Assembly: GCF_029962835.1 (NCBI RefSeq)
Contig: NC_080577.1
Coordinates: 25,774,501-25,838,500, forward strand
Source of the DNA: Magnolia sinica
Lineage: Eukaryota; Streptophyta; Magnoliopsida; Magnoliales; Magnoliaceae
DNA: 64,000 nt
Reading direction: 5' to 3'
This document shows positions 45,250-56,574 of this stretch, piece after piece. Under the pieces are notes generated by a model. That model ran no database searches. It saw only the letters and a program-made list of their open reading frames with translations, and was not told the origin of the DNA. The translations under genes were made by a program, and so were the position numbers. Position 1 is the stretch's first letter; each line of letters starts with the position of its first letter.

Positions 45250-46090
45250 ACAAAAGAGAAATAATCACAAAAGAGAAACGTAATAAGAGAAGGATATAAA
45301 TGATGACTCTTCAACTACCATAACTGACAAATTGAAGGAGAGAGATGTCCGAAGAAGAGTAATAGAAGAAATTTATAAATAGCAGAAGAAATCAACAGAA
45401 TATATCAACTCACATCAATCAAACCAAATCAAATCTATCGATTTACTTTATCTCAAGTTATCCTACGAGTAGCAATAATCTAGTAGCAGTAATTCTTAGT
45501 TATAGTTTTTAGTTGTAATCCAAATCTATGCTCATACACTGGATCTGTCTTTTATCCAATATCAAGCAATTCTTTCAAGAGATGCATTCTTACCGTCGCT
45601 CTTAGCGGCCAATTATGAGTTTTTCCTTTCGTCTGATTGCATTGGTATACTAAAAGGTCATTTCTTATGAAAGGCAAGGTGCAACCCATTTTAGGAGGAA
45701 GAACCTTACCCTCCGATAATTGCCTGATCGTTATAAAAATCATGTAAGTAGCTGAGTAGGCGATCTTTCTTCTCAGATTCTAGTCATATATGTTCATATT
45801 AGATGTATTTGCTTATTTCAATGCTTGATGTCAAAGTTGATCGATTTGAATCGAGCCACTATATTGATTTTAGCACGCCCGCACACATCACACGTTAAAA
45901 AAACAAATCGAGTGTCAACAAATTTTAGCACACCAAATGAGACTATAAATTTATTTGGTTGTCATAAATATTCATTTTTGTACCGGCCGTGCAAAAATCA
46001 ATATTTTTTTGCATGCCCGGTAAAACTCTTATTGTGAATATATTTATCAATGTAGTAATTTTGTGGAATCATGAGCTAAAGAGATAGTCA
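45250..46090 (+). mobile_element. Gypsy LTR/leader remnant
   Basis: 45250-45560 has an LTR-like layout (agagaga tract, 'agaaatttataaatagcaga' TATA-like box, T-rich end). After it come three degraded copies of the leader motif TTTGGCACGCCCGG: 'ttagcacgcccgca' (45868), 'tagcacaccaaatgagac' (45925) and 'ttgcatgcccggtaaaac' (46008). Such motif clusters occur just upstream of gag in plant gypsy elements. Confidence 0.45.
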
Positions 46091-47220
46091 CAATACTTTT
46101 GCAGCAAATAATGTTATTGTAGCCAATAACCCAGTAGTTGTCGCTCAAGAGGAAGAGTTGCAAGTATATTAAGTACCTAAGTAAGTAAATCCATCACCCA
46201 ATCCGATGCCTGTTCCACCACCACCAAACCCTGATTGGGCATCGATATCTTGGGTGGAACCTCTTAAGATCATGTCAGATGGGATAGTTGAAGTTCAAAG
46301 GGGAATTTAGCACATCAAATAATTATTATGTGTTCAAGCTGAACAGTCACAGGTTCAGACATAAGCTGTTAATAGGTGGATGGTGAGCCATGCAGATGGC
46401 ATGAATTTGCCAATGAATATGTTTCCCAAAACGGTATCTATTGCGCCTAAGTAATAGGTTGATACTAGTTCTGTTGGAAATCTAACACTAGTATACCCAG
46501 TACAACCAACGCCACAAGCACCCCCTCTATGGCGAAATATGTCTCCTGTTCCTATTCTGATACAAGACGTGCGAAATTCATTATCACCTGGGGATTTCAA
46601 GCGCCCTGAATGTGAGAATAGGAACTTTGACCCTAAAGTAAAGATTCAAGAGATACCTGTGGGGCAACCTATGACTAAGAATTAACCTTATAAAGAGGAA
46701 CAATACCCAATTGATCTAGAGTCATATTTGATTGTTGGGTAACAAAATTGGGACCGTAATCAAATTGTACAATTTGTCTAAGAGGTAACAGGTCAGGTTC
46801 TTGGTTAAACTATTAATCTAGTATATCACAAGCTATATCCTGATTGGATCAATTGTAATATCCATTACCGATGAATTATTCACCTGATTTTATGCTATTT
46901 ACAGGTGATATTGGTTAATCAACCATAAAATATATATGTCGCTTTACTATACAGTACGAAAAATTAGCCAATAATGATTATTATTAATTACAATTATTTG
47001 ACCATTCATTAAATGGAGTAGCTTATACTTAATACTTCAATTTGTTACCAAACTCTATACAAACTTAGCAGGAAATGGAAGAAAAGTTTTATACCCAGTT
47101 CTTTTACATGGATATAGAAATTTTCATGGTCGATTTTTCACGTTTTCTACAATTACCAGGAGAATTGGTCGAAAATTATATCGCTCGGTTAAAAAAAAAG
47201 TAAAAATTCGATGTAAAGTG
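46090..47220 (+). pseudogene. Ty3/gypsy gag fragment
   Basis: Broken reading frames give RFTIQYEKLANNDYY, HSLNGVAYT-stop-YFNLLPNSIQT-stop-QEMEEKFYTQF and LPGELVENYIARL, matching the Retrotrans_gag core. Two expected Trp codons are stops (TAA, TAG), consistent with C-to-T decay on the other strand. Further upstream DFKRPECENRNFDPK and VKIQEIPVGQPM are N-terminal gag. A hAT-like element ends the homology at 47229. Confidence 0.75.
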
Positions 47221-47228
47221 GTCACAAC

Positions 47229-47738
47229 TAGAGGTGTACACGAACCGAGTTAGCTCGGTTAGCTCACTTGACTCGACTCAAAAAAGCTCAATTTGACTCG
47301 GTTCGAAGCTGAGTTCGAGCCGAGTTGAGCTGATTTTTTAAGCTTGAAAATGAGTTCGAGCCGAGTTCGAGTTGGCCCCGGCTCGACTCGACTCGACTCG
47401 GATCGAACCAGTTCGGTGGCTCGGTTACTTTGATATTGATGTTGCTCACCAAGTGTTTAATGAAATAACTCAAAGAAGTGTCGCTGGTGGCAAGGAAGGT
47501 ATGTATATGAAACCAACACCCTTTTTTTTTCTTGATTTTTATATTGCTTAGAAGGTGTTTGATAAAATACCTGTAAAACCATTATTGTTGTCTTAAATAC
47601 AGTGAGATTTTGAAGGTGTAGTCCAGGTGTTTATGAAAATACTGCAATGGCGAACTCAACTCGATCTTGGCTCGAACTGCGGACCAAATCGAGTCGAGCT
47701 GGCCAGTCAGGCTCGAGGACCGAGCTGAGCTGAGCATG
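47229..47738. mobile_element. Truncated hAT-like element
   Basis: The left tip TAGAGGTGTACACGAACCGA and the subterminal GAGTTCGAGCCGAGTTGAGC arrays match the element at 40874. The centre ('gatattgatgttgctcacca', 'ggcaaggaaggtatgtatat') also aligns. The right side stops after 'gctcgaggaccgagctgagc', about 60 bp short of the expected terminus, so no right TIR or TSD remains. Confidence 0.8.
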
Positions 47739-47739
47739 A

Positions 47740-48140
47740 ATTAGTGAGCATGGTTGATTTGCTCATCACCGTGTATAGTTAACTTACTGCCTTGTTAGAC
47801 TAGTTAGGTGAGCATGGTCGAATTGTAAAAGGTTCTTAACATCAAAAGCCATGTGAGATCTTATCACTCCATTTGAGTTAGTGGGCATGATTGATTTGTT
47901 CATTGGTGTCACTCTGTTGGATTAGTGAGCATGGTTGAATTGCTCATCAACATGCAGTGATGAATTGTACACCTCACCGGACCGATTAGGTGAGCATGGT
48001 TAATTTGCAAAAGGTTTCTAACATCTAGGGCTATGCGAGATCTTGAAGAGGTGAATAAATTAAATGTGAGTACATGCTTTGCTGGACCAGTTACGCGAGC
48101 ATGGTTGATTTGCAAAAGGTTCCTAATGTTTAGAGCTATG
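47740..48140. repeat. Degenerate tandem repeats with GTGAGCATGGTTGATTTGC
   Basis: Six or seven imperfect copies of a phrase like GTGAGCATGGTTGATTTGC at about 47746, 47811, 47882, 47925, 47991 and 48098, each with partners such as 'aaaaggttcttaacatc' and 'gctatgcgagatctt'. The larger unit is about 90-110 bp. It is not coding and directly follows the truncated hAT-like element. Confidence 0.65.
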
Positions 48141-48842
48141 CAAGTTTATGGAAAAGTAGTTAATGAAAATTTGATGTAATGAAATATATAATTGTATTAT
48201 ATACCCTATTGTATTCATTTATTATGATATCATGGTTTATTCATAAAATTATGATATGAATTCCATCCATAGCATTACTTTGTTAAGATTTTATTTAATT
48301 CTTATTTGTCTCTTATCGGCTCCATATGGCATACATCTTAGAATTCAACTATGGTGAATATTATTTCACTGGGCATCTAACTCACCCAATTTGATGACTC
48401 TTACAGGTTTACAGGATGAGAGAGGGGTAGTGGAATAAGAAAATTAGGATAACAATTTCTATTGAAGTTTAGCCCTTAGTTTATTTTAATTATTTGAAAA
48501 TTGTAATGAATTTATAATGAAAAACTTTGAATAAGAGTTAAAAGTAGTAAATGATTAGATATGATAATTCATAAATTTTAATTTTAATTCTTATGATTTG
48601 GATGATTTAATACTGATTTGATTTTGATGTGTGACAAATTGAATGTGAATATAAATATGCTATATAAATATGCATAATTTAGTTCACACCCTATAACTCA
48701 GATCAAGGTAATTGTACTTGGGTTCTAAATTTCGAGGCGTGATAGTATTACCGCGGGGGGCTAGGCATCAAAATAGTTTCAAACTAGTCATTGCCCACTT
48801 AAGTGTAAATCTGTCATATTTTTCAACTAACATCCTAACATG
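48141..48842 (+). other. AT-rich DNA, probable old gypsy LTR end
   Basis: Phrases 'cactgggcatctaactcacc', 'ttacaggtttacaggatgag' and 'ttcgaggcgtgatagtatt' resemble the R-U5 end of Del/Tekay-type LTRs, including the layout seen in the 48848 element. No partner was found. Confidence 0.35.
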
Positions 48843-48847
48843 AGGCA

Positions 48848-51800
48848 TGTAACATCCTGGATTTTCACTGTTTTGGATTTCCAAAAATCTATCATTTTAA
48901 AAAAAAATTTAATTAACCTAAATATTACTTAATAACTATTAGCACTCAATGTTAGTGTATACAGGGGTGGTACCAGTAAAGAACCACACCAGTCCGATTA
49001 ATCAGCCGTAGGAAGCTAATGAATCCACCCGATCACTTGAACATCAGGTTTAGGGTAACATCCCGTCCAACCAGAACAGTGTACTGAGGCGTCCACGTAT
49101 GATTTGTCGTAGGATCGTTCATTTAAACTACTCATGGTTTGGTGCCATAACTAAATTAAGTTAGGATTAGCCCATTAGAGTAGACCAGTCGGGTTGTGAT
49201 TGGGCCAAGTGCAGGCCGTCAAGCCAAATGACCATTTACACTTGGCAGCAGCTCGTGCGGGCTATACCGCGACATGGGAAGGTCAGAAAATTATAAAAAT
49301 TTAGGGAACCATAGATCTCACTGGGCTTGTGGTCCATCGCGGTTCACAAACCCAGTCGACACCCAGAACTGAATTATTCAAGCCGTTCTCGCAGCACTTT
49401 CCAAATGTAACTCACCCAAGGCCATTATGGAAATCTGGCACTTGTCAATGGAGCGGGGATTCCGAGTGTATCAGCCGTCGGATTCCTTTTAAATTTACGG
49501 TAGAGGTCTAATGTGATTGCCTGGGCCCGCCCACAAAGTCTAGGTCCCGATCGTGGCACGGTGACCGTTGATCGTAAATCAAAACTGTGCGACCAAACCC
49601 CATATCCGATCGTCCTCAAATTTTGCATGGCCCTTCAACGGACCATGGAGCACCTATCCTATAAATTTCATGGCCAGAGGGCCACCAGAAATGTCCCAAT
49701 TTTTCAAATGAGATCTAGACTGCTCGTTGGTGGGCTACTAGTTCCAAAACTATAGAATAATGCCCGTCTCACTGGGCTTGATGTCCATCGCGGGAATCGG
49801 ACTTGGGTACTGTCCAGAACCACTCAACTTGAGCCAAAGGATGAGTGCATGAGAAGCGCAAATACCCTAAGGGAAGAAGCTGAGACTTAAGTGAATTGGG
49901 TCATCCACTCTTATGCAAAGTTGAGGATTTCGAACCGTCGGTTTGTGACCAAACTTTACCCATGGAGTAAGAATATTTTTCTGCTCATATCCGTATAGCC
50001 GCGGCCCCGATCGACTATTAGTGACCGTTGAATAGACTTCTAATCATATCTGTCGATTGGCACATCCAAATGGCGGGCCGATTATATCCATATGTAGATC
50101 ATCATTAGGATAAGCTATCCTACGATGTATATTAACTTGTACACCCCATAGTGGGCCCTAGTGGCTAGAAAAATCCTCCTATAGGGTTAGTATAGTAAAA
50201 ATCCAACACTTGAGGCCATTTGTACCAAATCTGGCATTATAAAAGGGGCTTCTTTGGGGCACCCCTCTCTCCATACGAATTTACCCTAGAGAGGAAAGAG
50301 AGGAGAGAAAAGGGAGAGGAAGAAAGGAAGAAGAGAGGAAGGGAGAGTGAAGAAGGGAGAGGAAGTGGGTCATAGCTAAAGTGGGGCCCAAGGGAGTTCA
50401 ATCTTGCAATTCCCTACCTCTTCCTCAAGAAAACCTCTACCAAACCCACCCATGCCAAGAAGTGAAGGTAAGAATGGTATTTTTTCTCTTCAATAGAGCA
50501 ATATAGTGTAGATTTTTAGGCATTAATGTTGTCTTTCTTGATTTTGATTTAAGAAATGGTGGTTTTACCCAAATCCCCAAACCCTAAGATCTCAAAGAAT
50601 GAAAATCTCCTCTTAAGGTGCGGACTATTGTTCTTAGGTGGCCTAGCACCAATTTTAGTATGAGTTTAATGATTTTGCTTGCTTGGATGATGCATTTGAA
50701 GAATCTAGACAAACCTAGGGAAGACCTTACCCTTGATCCTATCGATTTACATGAAATGGTTATGGAATGTTGTTGCCTTTCGTATGATTTGGTTTGAATG
50801 GATGATTGCATGTATTTGTCTTGTTTGGTTCTCACATGATGTTGCCTCATAGCATGTATGATCCATTAACTCTTGTGTAATTTGGTTCTATTAAGTATAG
50901 GAAGTTCTTAGCTTCCTCACTAACCCACACAAAACACATGCACTCTTGGTTCATGATATTAGTAGCTTGCTTGATAGGAAAATCTAAATTGTATGTTGAG
51001 AAAATATGAAATATGATATTATTTTATGCTAGATGATAACCCTGCTAGTTGGCATGCTATAGATTATCATTAAATCCTTGAGTTAATCAGGAATATGAGG
51101 AGAGTGAAGGTGGTCCCATTGGTAGGACTACCTTGAGGGTAAACCCATGGATTTGGGCGGGTGCGTGTGGGCGACAGTAGTTAGGCTACACGGGTCGCTC
51201 ATACCCGATGCCGTCTGTCCCGTACTCGCCTAAACTCGTGCGGTCTAGCCTACTTACTGACCAACCCTATTTGTTAACCATGTTTTCTCACACCTGTATG
51301 GAACCTGGAACACCCTGCAACCGTTGTAGCCCATCGATAACCAAATTGAAATTGATACACTGTCTCGTGAGCCGGGCATGGTGGAATGGGACACTGTGTC
51401 CGAGCTGTCGGCCTACACTGGGGTGACGCGCCTCCCCGTAGTGACCGCCAGTGATCCCACATTTCAGCACCCCCCATGTGTTGAAGTCGGGAATGGGAAA
51501 AATCCGATGGGATCAAGGATCGTGGGGTCTCGGCTTCACACATTGGGGGGCCTTGGCCTCGCAACCAGTTTAGGGCATTGATACGTGGGGTGTATTAGAT
51601 TCTCTAACCTGCTGGATGAATGAAATTAACTAAGAACTTGGCTAACATAATCATTACATCGCACTAGCTAGGTTGGCGACTCGGCAATCGAGGTCGCTCT
51701 GAGGGAGTGTTGGTCATACGCGATTGTTAGACGGAGTCGCTCGAGAGAGTGTTATGGCGAGGGCATGCATCATATCATCTATCATACATATGCATTAACA

Positions 51801-52347
51801 AGATTAGTTAGGTATTTCTGAATGTTTGCCTTTTATTAAATTCATAATATAATTGATGTTTGTTACGACTTAAGACTAATAGCACCCACTGAGTTGATCA
51901 CTCACTCCCACTCTGGGATAGTGTTTTAAAACACCAACCTGACTTTTCAGTAGTTGCAGGTGATGCCGAGTACGAGGATCCTTACGGTGCGAGCTTGGAT
52001 GAGGAGGACGAGTTGTCCTATTTCTAGTTGATGGGCGGTTCGCCGCAGAGTTCGCGAGTGGACTTGGATCACTGAGTGTTGGACTCAGTTCATCATTCCT
52101 TTTGGATATATTTTTGTGATTTTGTTGGGCAACGCCTTATGCAACCCGTTTATATTAATTTGGACTTGTATATATTTAGACTCATTCATCTCAGTAGACT
52201 GGTTGTGAATTATGATTCATGTTTCTAGTAATTCCCAGTTGTGCAACTAAATTTGATTAACTGTAAAACCATAAAGTTTATGATAAGTGACACTCGGGAA
52301 CTCGGGAGTCGAGTGTATGTGCGACCCCCGATTTCCAGGGCGTTACA
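48848..52347 (+). repeat. LARD 5' LTR
   Basis: 3500 bp. It carries a TATA box at 50238 followed by a purine-rich stretch (gagaggaaagagaggagaga). Open frames inside (for example near 51208-51581) are mirrored in the other LTR and show no domain. There are indels relative to the 3' LTR. Confidence 0.92.
50238..50246 (+). promoter_or_regulatory. TATA box in LARD 5' LTR
   Basis: TATAAAAGG within GGCATTATAAAAGGGGCTTC, about 1.39 kb into the LTR. This would place the U3/R boundary near 50270 and leave a long R-U5 of about 2.1 kb. It is conserved in the 3' LTR at 57985. Confidence 0.7.
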
Positions 52348-52350
52348 AGA

Positions 52351-52362
52351 TGGTATCAAAGC
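52351..52362 (+). other. LARD primer-binding site
   Basis: TGGTATCAAAGC, three bases after the 5' LTR end (ACA|AGA|TGG), differs by one base from the initiator-Met tRNA PBS TGGTATCAGAGC. Confidence 0.85.
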
Positions 52363-52904
52363 TTGGTTTGGAATTAATTGGGCCATAGGTCTTTAACTCA
52401 CTACGCATCCGCTGACTTGAGAGGATATGTATTAGAAAACGCAACAAAGATTAAGGATGTTAGGATCCATCCCAGACCCTAAACCGGCAATCTCGGATGG
52501 ACGGTGAGACTTCCTAGGAATTGGGATTTGGTAGCAAGAGGAGGTAGCAACGCTAGAGAATGGGTCCAGGAGTCGTACTAGATCTCAACCCATCAATAGA
52601 AACGAGCCAGAGACTGAATGATTGGATAGTCGGAGCTAACTTCCACGTACGAATGAGTTAGTTTCAGGTTGAATTTGATAGTTCCGGCCCGTTCGAGGAT
52701 AGGGATTTAGGGTGAACGAGATTTTACCGAACATAGTGGAATAGGAGAAAAATAGGTTTTTGGCCCTTAACCGGGAAGAATCTCCTAAAAATGATAAGCC
52801 CATTGCGTAGATCAGGTCATTCTACCCCAAAATCATATATATTACTTTCCCGGGGGCCTTACCGGAGCCCGAGAAATCGAAAACCTAGGAGTCCCAAGCA
52901 GGAC

Positions 52905-53060
52905 TCCGGCGTGCCCACGCCCAAAATACACAGTGGGCCGGCGTGCCCACACCCACCGAGCATCCCCACGCCCAAAATATATAGTGAGCCGGCGTGGCCA
53001 TGCCCACCGGGCGTCCCCACGCCCAAATCTCCAGGGGCCCGGCGTGCCCACGCCGGAATT
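52905..53060 (+). repeat. GC-rich direct repeats in LARD interior
   Basis: Copies of CCGGCGTGCCCACGCCCAAA and variants occur about five times, spaced 30-40 bp, with 'atatatagtgagccggcgtg'-type linkers. GGCGTGCCCACGCC is itself an inverted repeat, so each copy can form a short hairpin. Confidence 0.8.
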
Positions 53061-53399
53061 TCCTGCAAAATTCGATCGACTTCAAAAATGCATATTTCCT
53101 TCGTTACAACTCCAATTTAGGTGATTCAAAAGCCAGATTTAAGCTTGATGAGTCTAGTTTTGTATAAAAAATAAAAATAAAATAAAATTATAATATAGTT
53201 AAAATTAGAATGATTTACCAACTGTCCAAATATTATGAATTTCAGATGGCTGTTGCTCCTAGAATTTTAATAATTTATCTATAACTTCAAATGAGATGAA
53301 ATTTTGTGGTATAACTTTAAACTTAATAATAAAATATTATAAAAATTTTAAAAATAATTCAGTTACCAAATGTATAAGAAACATTACAAGATAGGTCCT

Positions 53400-54240
53400 C
53401 TCCTCCCTTTCAATGTACACACGAGTGGGGTACCCTCTCCTTGCAAATAGGATTCAAACCACTTCATTTCCTTCCATTTCCTTCCTCTCCATTGCTCCCA
53501 AACACTTGGAAAACAAACCCTCTCCCCTCCCTCATCTCCAAAGTCCATTCCCAAAACCCATTTCTCCAAACCATTTTCTTCTCTTTCACAAAACTCATTC
53601 CTTCTTGTTCCACCCATTCAACATCAAACCCACCTTCATCTCTTGCACATTTCCCATCCTCTCTCACCACCCATATTTCTTTCAATACTCATTCACCAAA
53701 GCCCCAATCCTTTCACTCTCTTCTTCCCCATTTCAAAATTTCATTTCCCAAAACCCACCTCAAAACCCTTCTAAGCCATTTCTTCAAACCCACATCTCAA
53801 CTCCCATTCTCCAACTCCATTTCTCATAAAACCCATCTCAAAACCCATCTCAAATCCCATACCTTCAACCCATCTTCAAGTTCATTTCTTCAAACCCACA
53901 CTCAACCCATTTCCGCCAAACATCCTTCTCCCATTTTCACTTCCATCTCCCTAACCCATCTCCACTCTCTCATTTCCAAAAATCCCCTCTAACACCCAAT
54001 ATCCATTACCACCTAAATCCCTCATTCACAAACCCAACCTCAATCATCCACATTCAACCCATTACTCCCCATTCCAAGACCATCCTCAACTTCATTTTCC
54101 AACCCCCATTCCAATCTCTCTTTCAAAACCCATTCCTAAAACAAACTCCCAAAACCCATTACATTCTCATTTCTCAAAACCCCTTCAACAAAACCCATTC
54201 AAAACTATCCACTCATTCACTCCCATAAGCTCATTCACAA
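53400..54240 (+). repeat. G-poor pyrimidine/A-rich tract 1
   Basis: About 840 bp almost without G on the plus strand, dominated by 'caaaacccatctc'- and 'cccattctc'-like motifs. It is not a strict tandem repeat. The strand skew is extreme compared with the flanks. Confidence 0.85.
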
Positions 54241-54689
54241 AACCCAATAATTTGTAAAAATTAATTTTATATACTTTAGCATACATTGATCATTAGATTG
54301 TTGCAATTGAAAATTTTTATATAAGGTTTGATAATAATTAAGAAGCAACAATTTACTGTCCATTTTCAACTTAATTTTAGCCCAATTATTAATCTTTTCT
54401 ATTCCCTTTCTTTCATAGGTCAATTGGTGTTGTTGCCACCAAACGAGCACACCCTTTGAGTTTTGCGGCCACAGACCTTAATTTCTTTCCATTCTTCCAA
54501 GCTTTCCAGGTAAAGAAAGCTGCTAGGGATTCTACATAGTCCACATAATCAATGAGATTAAGTTGCCTCTAGGATCCAAAACATCGACCTGGATGGTGTG
54601 ATCTGATCCTTTAATAGCTTGGGCTAGGTATTCCATCCGATAAGTTGCCTTTGTTGTCCTGTTGGAGCTGTAGCAGAAGTTGAGTCTTG

Positions 54690-55010
54690 ATTGACTCCAT
54701 TAGCTCTCTCCAAACCACCCTCATTTTCTACACCTTCTCTCCAAACCTCCTCACCTTCAACACTCCTTCATTCTCTTCATCTTTCCTCTCCCAAAACCCA
54801 CTCCCAACATTTATTTCCATCCCATTCTCAACGTTCTTTTCTAAACTCATTCATGAAAACTGACCTCAAACCCATTTTCAAGAGACCCATCCAAGAGCAT
54901 CCAGCCTCTACCCTTTCCTCTTCATCTTCTCCAAACCCATCATCAAAAACACATTACTTCAATCCTTTCTTCTTCTTTTCTTTCTTCCAAAGGCAACCAT
55001 TGAACTAGAA
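54690..55010 (+). repeat. G-poor pyrimidine/A-rich tract 2
   Basis: About 320 bp with the same composition and motifs as tract 1 ('caaacccattttcaagagac', 'cttcatcttctcc'), ending at the 'attgaactagaatatgatca' boundary. The 450 bp between the tracts has ordinary composition and may be an insertion. Confidence 0.8.
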
Positions 55011-56561
55011 TATGATCATCTGAAACTCAAATGGGCCATCTCATGGAATAGTTGAGAAGGAACATCCACTGTTAGTTATATACGGGGCCTATCATGGTCT
55101 TTATCTGCCACCCAATCCATTAATCTAATGTGCTTCATCACAGATAAGTGAGGTTGCTCTAAATGAAAATAAATAAACTGTGATTCCATATACACATCCC
55201 CATCTGAATATTGTGTTGTCCACAATTAAAGATACTTTGTAGCCATGGATATTTAATACTAGATTTTGGTACCAATGTTGTGTGTGGAAGTGGATAGGTA
55301 ACAGATCAGTCATAAAGACAGATGGTTGACTGGTGAAGACTCTGCTAAAATAGGAGCCGATAAGCAAGTTTCAGGACAGGCTATGGGTGTTGGAAACAGT
55401 TATAGAAGTAGAAACTAAACAACAAGCTAAATCTATTAATGGGTTTTGTTGCAAACGCAAAATAGGCTGTAATGGATTGAATTTAAACAAGTCTGCAGTA
55501 GAAACCAAATATGCAGTGAAAGATAAGAATGTTTATTTCTAATAATACTAGGAATCATCCTATGATTAAACTAATTTTTATATATGTTTTTCTATTTTAA
55601 GTAGTTTTTAACGCAATCGAATTAGGACCTTTGAGTAGGATTGAGTTTCATAGTTTAAGGCTCCGAAAGTTCGTATTAAAGGCGGATTATGGTAAAATAT
55701 ATCAAGTTTTCCTATTCTGTTAAAGAGTTAAGGTTCGTACCACGTTGAGAAGACAACATTCTTCATCTTTCCTTTTCTGCATCCGTCTTTAACAGAATAC
55801 CTTATAAATTTTCGATTCTTTCTTCCCTCTCGAAGTTTAGGAAACTGAAGTGTAGTCTGCTCCTAACCCACTAGACATGAGATCGAAATGGTGATATACA
55901 TATAAGTTTTTATACTATTAGGAACATTTTTAGGATAATCATTTGACCATAAGCACCGTGGGAGATTTAAATTACTAAGTTAGACAAGAATTAAAATGAG
56001 AACTCTCTCGAACTAAGACCTAAAGGACAACCTTATAAATAGGAGATTTAAACTTTCCAATAATGGTCGTTCCCTAAACATTTATATTGATCGGACTACG
56101 GAATTACGGAAGTATACACTTGCGAAGCATTCGCGGCTTGACTCAATTCTCAATCTTGGACGACTACCAATGGACTCACTACTTTGATCGAGCAGAAGAC
56201 CAGGATCCACTGGGATGAAGAAGAGATACGATGAGTCTTCTACCATGGTCAGGTAGATGATCAACGTATCGGGTTAAAGCCCACTACAACCGTCTCTCCG
56301 TATTGGTCTACCATTGAAAATAAATATTTTTACTCTAGATAGAGAAAAACCGTCGCCATGAATCTAAATCTTTATAAATAAATTTTAGTAAACCATCAGG
56401 GTGAAAACGTTTTAAGGGGGGTAGATTAAAAAGAGCCAGCCTAGCATAGATAGTATATACCCTACCATGCATATAAACTTGAAATCAACAAATCTAGGCA
56501 AATGAAATAATGAAACTTTTACTTACTACCCTTAGACAATTTCAGGGACGAAATTATTTTT

Positions 56562-56573
56562 AAAGGGGGTAGA
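56562..56573 (+). other. LARD polypurine tract
   Basis: AAAGGGGGTAGA immediately before the 3' LTR start TGTAAC. Together with the PBS it shows that the element keeps the cis signals for reverse transcription. Confidence 0.8.
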
Positions 56574-56574
56574 T

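Larger units (their letters stand above)
52363..56560 (+). other. LARD non-coding interior
   Basis: Nothing here encodes a recognisable retroelement protein. It consists of a leader, a short GC-rich repeat block (52905-53060), two G-poor C/T/A-rich tracts (53400-54240 and 54690-55010) split by ordinary AT-rich sequence, and a 3' part (55600-56560). Open frames of up to 183 residues in the G-poor tracts overlap in two frames and are compositional. Confidence 0.75.

Noticed and set aside
53413..53992. Overlapping open frames of 138 and 183 residues
   Set aside because: Both lie in the G-poor tract, where stop codons containing G are rare. Two frames are open over the same bases and composition is Ser/Pro/Phe/His-rich without any domain.
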